This document shows, piece after piece, positions 59,288-64,000 of a stretch of DNA of 64,000 nucleotides. Below the pieces are notes generated by a model that had not been told where the DNA came from, did not search any database, and saw only the letters and a program-made list of their open reading frames with translations. The DNA lies in the NCBI RefSeq assembly GCF_016650035.1, contig NZ_JAENWM010000008.1, forward strand, positions 1 through 64,000, written 5' to 3'. The translations under genes and the position numbers were made by a program. The number at the start of each line of letters is the position of its first letter. Within the stretch, counting starts at the first letter, position 1. Source of the DNA: Clostridium sp. (GTDB taxonomy: Bacteria; Bacillota; Clostridia; Clostridiales; Clostridiaceae).

Positions 59288-59962
59288 TTAATTGAGCATA
59301 GCACTTATAATTTTGTACCTATCTTTGTTTTTACCTGATAACTGTCCTTCATTACTTGACATTAAAAATTGCAAGTAGCCTACAGCTTTTGTCTCAAGAT
59401 TTTCCTCTAGATATTTTATGTGTTTTTTGAAGAATGGAGCTATAATATCCAAAAATGCTAAGAAATCATCATCACTTAAGTCCTCTTGTATCTCAATCCT
59501 AGCAGGTAACTTCAACATCAGATTGTCTAACAGTTTGTTCTTTGAACCGTTAGCTATTGCAAAGTTAAGCTTCTTATTGTAGAGGTCTAAATTACATTTG
59601 CTGCTTTTACTTAATATATTACTTAACATGTCCTCAGGAAACATGCCTAATAGCTTTTTTGTGTCGTTGTATACTTTATTTGTTGCAGCTTTAATATTAA
59701 TCTGATTTTCTTGTGGTAGTATCTGATTATAACTTTTAATTACGGATGCAACAGATGAACCTGTTCCCTTTAAATAAATTTTCATTATATTAGATATAGC
59801 TTTTGTATTAATTACGAAGTCTATATACCTCTTTAAAAAATCTTGTTCTTTTTTACCAAGATTACGTTTTGCAGTAATGCCTTTTGCCTCTTCATACATA
59901 TTGTTGTCTTCGTCGATGTAGTCCTTACATATTTGTTTCGTACACTCAGTTAGTATATTCAT
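59288..59962 (-). CDS. Unknown helical island protein
   Basis: Not recognised. The 224-residue protein is largely helical, Lys- and Asn-rich, with no membrane segment. Its first 50 residues are acidic and lysine-rich. A C-terminal stretch (about 160-200, FLAFLDIIAPFFKKHIKYLEENLETK) looks amphipathic. ATG 59962 follows GGGGG. It may be a phage- or plasmid-type gene. Confidence 0.65.
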   Translation of the reverse strand: MNILTECTKQICKDYIDEDNNMYEEAKGITAKRNLGKKEQDFLKRYIDFVINTKAISNIMKIYLKGTGSSVASVIKSYNQILPQENQINIKAATNKVYNDTKKLLGMFPEDMLSNILSKSSKCNLDLYNKKLNFAIANGSKNKLLDNLMLKLPARIEIQEDLSDDDFLAFLDIIAPFFKKHIKYLEENLETKAVGYLQFLMSSNEGQLSGKNKDRYKIISAMLN

Positions 59963-60770
59963 AGTATTACCCCCACTAATTTTATTTTTTTTAAAGTACT
60001 TTCCTATAGTATTTTTAAATTTTAAATGTTTGAGTTCTATTTTTTCATTTAAATTTAAGAAATATTCCTTATTTCATCTTTCTACATGTTTCACAATAGT
60101 ATTATTTTTTAAAACCCATTAATACAACCTCTTTTCAATAAAATTTTAAAATACTTTCAACTTAATTACTTAATATAGTAATTTCTCACTAAGTAGCTTT
60201 TCTGTAAGTAAAAAATCTATTTTTCTCCTTATCTTTAGGAATTTAAATGCTTGATCTACAACGCTCATAAATCAAATGAACCAAAGTCCAATATATAATT
60301 TACTCATGTTTTTATTTCAACTAAAACTTTACTCTTGCAGAATAACACTTTATATTTTTAGTTCTTAACCCTAATGAGCAATTACAAATTAAATTATTAA
60401 ATGCCTATTTAATAATTGCTTATACTAATTGTTTTTTACGTAAAATCATTTCTATAAAAGACTTATCTCCTTATCACTAGCAATATTTAAGTAGAAATTT
60501 TCACTATAAATTCCTAAATTTCCAACATTAAAAGTATACCCACCAATATTGCTAGTCAACAAAGTGAACGAAATATCCTTTAAATTTTTAAACATCGTTT
60601 TATACACAAAATAACTTGCTATGATTTTCATTATTACACTAGCCATTTTTATGCCTACTTATTAAAAAATAATTTACAAAATGTAATTATTCTTAGTTTT
60701 TTAACTAGCCCCTTTACAGTCTAGAAAATAATACTTAATATTTATTAATATAAATTTAAATAAAATAAAA

Positions 60771-60803
60771 GAATATGCTTATACACAAATTACAAGCACA
60801 TTC
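60771..60803 (-). terminator. Terminator in the gene-poor stretch
   Basis: GAATATGCTT (60771-60780) pairs with AAGCACATTC (60794-60803) if one G-U pair is allowed on the minus strand; a T-rich tract follows. Confidence 0.6.
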
Positions 60804-60840
60804 TTAGTATTCAAGATATTCAACTTACACTCTATTTTTA

Positions 60841-61069
60841 GAACTTGTGAAGCCTACTGTAATGCTATACTATAACTTACATATCCCTTTCTTTAAGCTT
60901 ACCTAAACTTGCATTACACTATTTACGTCAAAGTAACCATTGTTACTACTAATGCATTTACCTACTTTCGCTTTTCTATATCTTAATTTCACATGTATTA
61001 GAACTTCCGAAGCCTATGGTACTGCACTAGTAGCACTTACATATCATCCTCTTTAAGCTAAACTAAGCC
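60841..61069. repeat. Two-copy diverged direct repeat, period 160 bp
   Basis: Copies at 60841-60910 and 61001-61069. By hand alignment about 45 of the first 60 positions match, including GAACTT..GAAGCCTA, CTTACATATC and CTTTAAGCT. Confidence 0.6.
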
Positions 61070-61457
61070 CATCATATATGTATCTAACTATGGTATAGCC
61101 TTTCAGTAATTCTATTTTATACTGTATTGAGGTAAATATAAATCAAATTATGTAATTTTCAAATATTCCCCTTTAACTCACATAAACTAGCCCTTTCAAT
61201 GTTACACTTTAGAAAATTCCAATATTTTAAAATACATTGAAAATCCACATTAATTTTTTTCACCCAAATTTATCTAACTGTATCCACTAATTTTCACCCA
61301 ATGTCTTATTCAATGCACTACCATTTTTTCATTTGTAATAATTCTAAATTTATTCGCAAATAATTTAATCACAACAACTATAAATCATTTGGTAATGCTG
61401 GTCTACTAAATCTCTAATAATGTATCATCCAGTAAACTACAAACTGCTATTTTTCTC

Positions 61458-62090
61458 TTATGTTGATAATAAATTAATTTTGGCTTCTAATCCATTAGAA
61501 AGATATAAATATATCTCTCCACGATTATTTTCCATATCAATTCTTATCCAAAATTCCTGTGGAAGCGAATCACTTCTATGGTCTTGATCTTGATATAGCT
61601 TGTACCATGTCAAACCTCCCGTTTTTTTAGTATCATTGATATACCTAATTCTTTTGCAGAATTCTATGTCTCCACAGTGTAAACCATTCAATAAATTTTT
61701 AAAGCTAGCATATCTATCCATTGATACTTTGTTGTTTTCGAGACTCAAATGAATATCTAAATATTTTATTTTTTCCCCCTTCAATGCATGTTTATCTAAT
61801 TTAAAAGATTTGTTAATTTTGAATGTAATAATTATACCATCCTTCCTCGTTTTCCATTTTGTTACAATTAATTCACCATTCCAAGTATGCTTGTATCCTC
61901 CTAAGCATTCTGTTAGCTTAATTGTTTTAGCTATTCCATTTCTATTATAATAATATGAAGGTGGAGCTCCTAATTCTTCAATGTCTAGTAAACCAACACA
62001 GTATCCGTTTCTATCTACCATACGTCTGTAGTCTTCATTTTTTATGATTTTGATTAATTTTTCATGACCAAATGTTTCTATATTTATCAT
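61458..62090 (-). CDS. Unknown island protein with beta-rich composition
   Basis: Not recognised. The 210-residue protein has alternating strands (about 60-130: NGELIVTKWKTRKDGIIITF, KYLDIHLSLENNKVS) and a Tyr/Trp-rich section GGLTWYKLYQDQDHRS near residue 165. No membrane segment. ATG 62090 is chosen over TTG 62105, because GGGGGAT precedes it. Confidence 0.65.
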   Translation of the reverse strand: MINIETFGHEKLIKIIKNEDYRRMVDRNGYCVGLLDIEELGAPPSYYYNRNGIAKTIKLTECLGGYKHTWNGELIVTKWKTRKDGIIITFKINKSFKLDKHALKGEKIKYLDIHLSLENNKVSMDRYASFKNLLNGLHCGDIEFCKRIRYINDTKKTGGLTWYKLYQDQDHRSDSLPQEFWIRIDMENNRGEIYLYLSNGLEAKINLLST

Positions 62091-62336
62091 ATTAATATCC
62101 CCCAATTATTATTTTAAATTTATATATTCCTACACCTTTCACTTAGTTAACATTGAATTAACGGTTTAAGGTGAAATTGAATCATTGATGAAATATTGTC
62201 AATGGTGAGCTTTCTGTTGTACAACTATCAATATTATAAAGACCATACAATGTTTCAGGTTAGAATTTTAAATGCTTATGCAGTAATTATAGACATAAAC
62301 TGCATAAACCTCAATGTCTTTAACATCTTTTCCTAC

Positions 62337-62592
62337 TTATCTATATTTTTTACATTCCATTAAAGCATCACTCATAACTGCAGTTAATATAATTCCAAAA
62401 TTTCTACAACGCCTACTCCTTTCAACCATTATTATCTCTTCCACATTTTTAATCTTTTCTCTATAATCTCTAGTATCTAATATGTGAAGCTTTCCCGTTA
62501 TCTAACTCTATGGATACCTCGTTCTATCAACAATGCCCAATCTAAATTGCAAAGTCCCTCAAATAAACTTAAATTATACAGTTTCTATAAAC
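62337..62592 (-). pseudogene. Multiply frameshifted remnant of an unknown gene
   Basis: Three minus-strand frames join into one protein-like stretch: LFEGLCNLDWALLIERG, then VSIELDNGKASHI, then LDTRDYREKIKNVEEIIM and GIILTAVMSDALMECKKYR ending at 62337. Each frame alone hits a stop soon after. The residue usage is coherent across the breaks, so this looks like a decayed gene with two frameshifts. No family is recognised. Confidence 0.55.
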
Positions 62593-62610
62593 ACCATAAA
62601 ATCCTCATAA

Positions 62611-62649
62611 TAAAATAGTACCCTCAATTTTATTGAAGATACTATTTTA
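62611..62649. repeat. Inverted repeat with an inner stem
   Basis: TAAAATAGTA (62611-62620) and TACTATTTTA (62640-62649) are complementary, and TCAAT/ATTGA inside the loop pair again. It may be a terminator or a cruciform. Confidence 0.5.
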
Positions 62650-63188
62650 AAATCTTATAGCTTCTTTATTTTATTTATTGTTTGCATCAACCATTTTAAG
62701 TTTCCTTCTAGCCTATTATATTTTAATATCTAAGTTTAATATGTTACTTAAATGTCTATATTTTTATCTTATGAAACAATAAATTAATCACATCATATCC
62801 AGTTTATCTTTAAATGCTGGGAACTTATATCTTATCCATTTTAACTTTTATAACTCCATCACATTCAATTTTATAGGTCTTACTATTAACATCATTTGAG
62901 TATATCCTATATCACTAAATTTTATTATCCCACCAATACTTATAGTTCGCATTGTTATAATTAGGGATAATTACATATTTAATTCCCATTTATATATGTA
63001 AATATAATTATACAATTTAGTTAAATTTAACTGAATTCTTACTCCTTAATTTTATATTCTGCCATGTTAATTATTTTACTATTATGGTCAAAAGTTTTAA
63101 TTGTCGTATTAAGGTAGTATTCAGTGAATATAATCTTCAAGATAGTCTATAATCTAAATACCAATCCTTTTTAAATAATAACAACTAA

Positions 63189-63228
63189 AACAATACTGCA
63201 CTAGGTTCACCCCATGTGCAGTATTGTT
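63189..63228. terminator. Terminator of the partial gene at the right edge
   Basis: A perfect 13-bp stem (63189-63201 with 63216-63228) and a 14-nt loop; T-rich on both strands. Confidence 0.75.
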
Positions 63229-63331
63229 GTTTTTTATCAATAATCTAATATCTATATCTTAAATAATATCCATCCACTTGCATAACTTATATTTAATATC
63301 ATATATCCTTTGATTTCCGATATAGGAAACA

Positions 63332-64000
63332 TTACATTGTAATTCCAAAGAATGATGCGATACTTGCGAATGAACTTAAAACTCCAATGACTTTAAAAGC
63401 TTTAACCCCTGCACCAGCAACAAAACCCTTATAATCTAACTTAGCTGATTCCTGTTTTTCTTTATTTTTATTCTCGATAGCTTCATTTGCTTCTTTTAAT
63501 AAATTAACAATATATTCTTTAATGTCTTGATCAACACCTTCGAGTTTATCAATTGTAATACTAGCTCCTTTACTTTCTTTATTAAAATCAATTAGATAAT
63601 GATTAACAAAATTCATGTGCCCATTGTTAATTCCTGATACTATGTTTTTATCCCCTGTTATATGCTGGTTAATGCTATTATTTGTAATAGGTGGTAATGT
63701 ACTAATATAGTCTACTAATCTACTTGAAGCATTTGAAGCATCTTGTAATGAAACAAAATAGTCCCTTCCATCAGCATACAATTCTTCTACAATTCTAAAG
63801 TCTGGATCCCCGTATTCTTTCCATCTATCATCTTCATTCCAATTTCGACCATATTCATGGTTAAAATCTATTGCTGTTTTACCAATTTTCCTTAATAATG
63901 AAGCTTCTTTTTGCGTTATTTTATCCCCTTCAATTGATTTCACTATGATGCAAAAGTCTTCTAAATAAGTATTTTGACAACCAATAGTTGATACTAATGT
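63332..64000 (-). CDS. Partial gene, unknown protein with a C-terminal membrane segment
   Basis: The frame stays open from the stop at 63332 to the window edge, so the gene is cut. The visible part is about 222 residues. The apparent GTG start at 63943 has no ribosome-binding site and the codons beyond it still encode protein (TLVSTIGCQNTYLEDFCII). It has acidic soluble regions, a central Asn/Gly-rich NNSINQHITGDKNIVSGINNG segment (about 105-125), a charged helix and a hydrophobic C-terminus (about 195-220, GVKAFKVIGVLSSFASIASF). I do not recognise it. Confidence 0.7.
   Translation of the reverse strand, partial: TLVSTIGCQNTYLEDFCIIVKSIEGDKITQKEASLLRKIGKTAIDFNHEYGRNWNEDDRWKEYGDPDFRIVEELYADGRDYFVSLQDASNASSRLVDYISTLPPITNNSINQHITGDKNIVSGINNGHMNFVNHYLIDFNKESKGASITIDKLEGVDQDIKEYIVNLLKEANEAIENKNKEKQESAKLDYKGFVAGAGVKAFKVIGVLSSFASIASFFGITM

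Larger units (their letters stand above)
59963..61457. other. Gene-poor stretch of the island
   Basis: About 1.5 kb with no convincing gene. A weak minus-strand frame at 60452-60646 (64 codons) and a 32-codon frame at 60170-60268 have no good ribosome-binding sites. It contains a diverged direct repeat (60841-60910 and 61001-61069) and a terminator (60771-60803). It is probably decayed DNA. Confidence 0.6.
62091..63331. other. Gene-poor stretch with a gene remnant
   Basis: About 1.2 kb without an intact gene. It holds the frameshifted remnant at 62337-62592, a cruciform-like inverted repeat at 62611-62649 and the terminator at 63189-63228. The rest (62650-63180) is AT-rich with no recognised feature. 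Confidence 0.55.

Noticed and set aside
60170-60268. A 32-codon minus-strand frame (starting MSVVDQAFKFLK)
   Set aside because: No ribosome-binding site upstream; possibly a gene fragment.
60452-60646. A 64-codon minus-strand frame in the gene-poor stretch
   Set aside because: Only a weak TAGG precedes the ATG and no coding character is clear; mentioned within the gene-poor region instead.

Overview
The window is a low-GC, spore-former chromosome segment. I place it in Clostridium sensu stricto (cluster I) from gene content and order, not from any database search. Supporting points are the block atpIBEFHAGDC - ywmB - murA - spoIID - spoIIQ - spoIIID - mbl (the Bacillus/Clostridium order), reverse rubrerythrin, a SipL-like DUF3794/LysM protein, yabG-veg next to ispE, and CotS-family coat kinases. 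Nearly every gene is on the minus strand.

Layout. 1-7.5 kb: an unknown secreted protein, YyaC, then the sporulation and cell-wall block (mbl, spoIIID, spoIIQ, spoIID, murA, ywmB). 7.7-14.5 kb: complete F1Fo ATP synthase operon with a proton-type c subunit. 15-18 kb: wecB, a TagO/WecA-type glycan transferase, dCMP deaminase. 18-20.5 kb: a ferredoxin-like protein divergent from a Crp/Fnr regulator (with an Fnr-like operator), then reverse rubrerythrin under PerR-like boxes. 20.5-30 kb: upp, rpiB, a tiny ORF, sua5, a ZIP transporter, prfA, prmC, a DUF1385 gene, tdk, rpmE, rho. 30-35 kb: pyrG, DUF1934, a PP-loop ATPase, ddl, and a candidate small RNA upstream of pyrG. 35-46 kb: ypeB, spoIIR, a gerA receptor operon, ispE, sipL-like, veg, yabG. 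46-53 kb: a spore-surface cluster of three CotS-type kinases, one degenerate kinase and two glycosyltransferases, arranged as two divergent kinase/glycosyltransferase pairs.

From about 52.9 kb the character changes. A HepT/MntA toxin-antitoxin pair lies between two near-identical terminator hairpins, followed by tRNA-Ala(GGC). Then comes an AT-rich, gene-poor island running off the right edge: a frameshifted Tn916-type integrase, an excisionase-like protein, an HNH endonuclease, a serine recombinase, several unknown proteins, long stretches without intact genes, at least one multiply frameshifted remnant, a degenerate 160-bp-period repeat, and a partial gene at the right end. This looks like a decaying integrated element.

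The core part serves energy generation, wall precursor supply, engulfment-stage sporulation, germination and coat assembly. The island carries the uncharacterised material. The most useful second looks are the candidate RNA at 32.4 kb, the Fnr-like site at -41.5 of the ferredoxin gene, the kinase/pseudokinase coat cluster, the terminator-flanked HepT/MntA module and the partial gene at the right edge.
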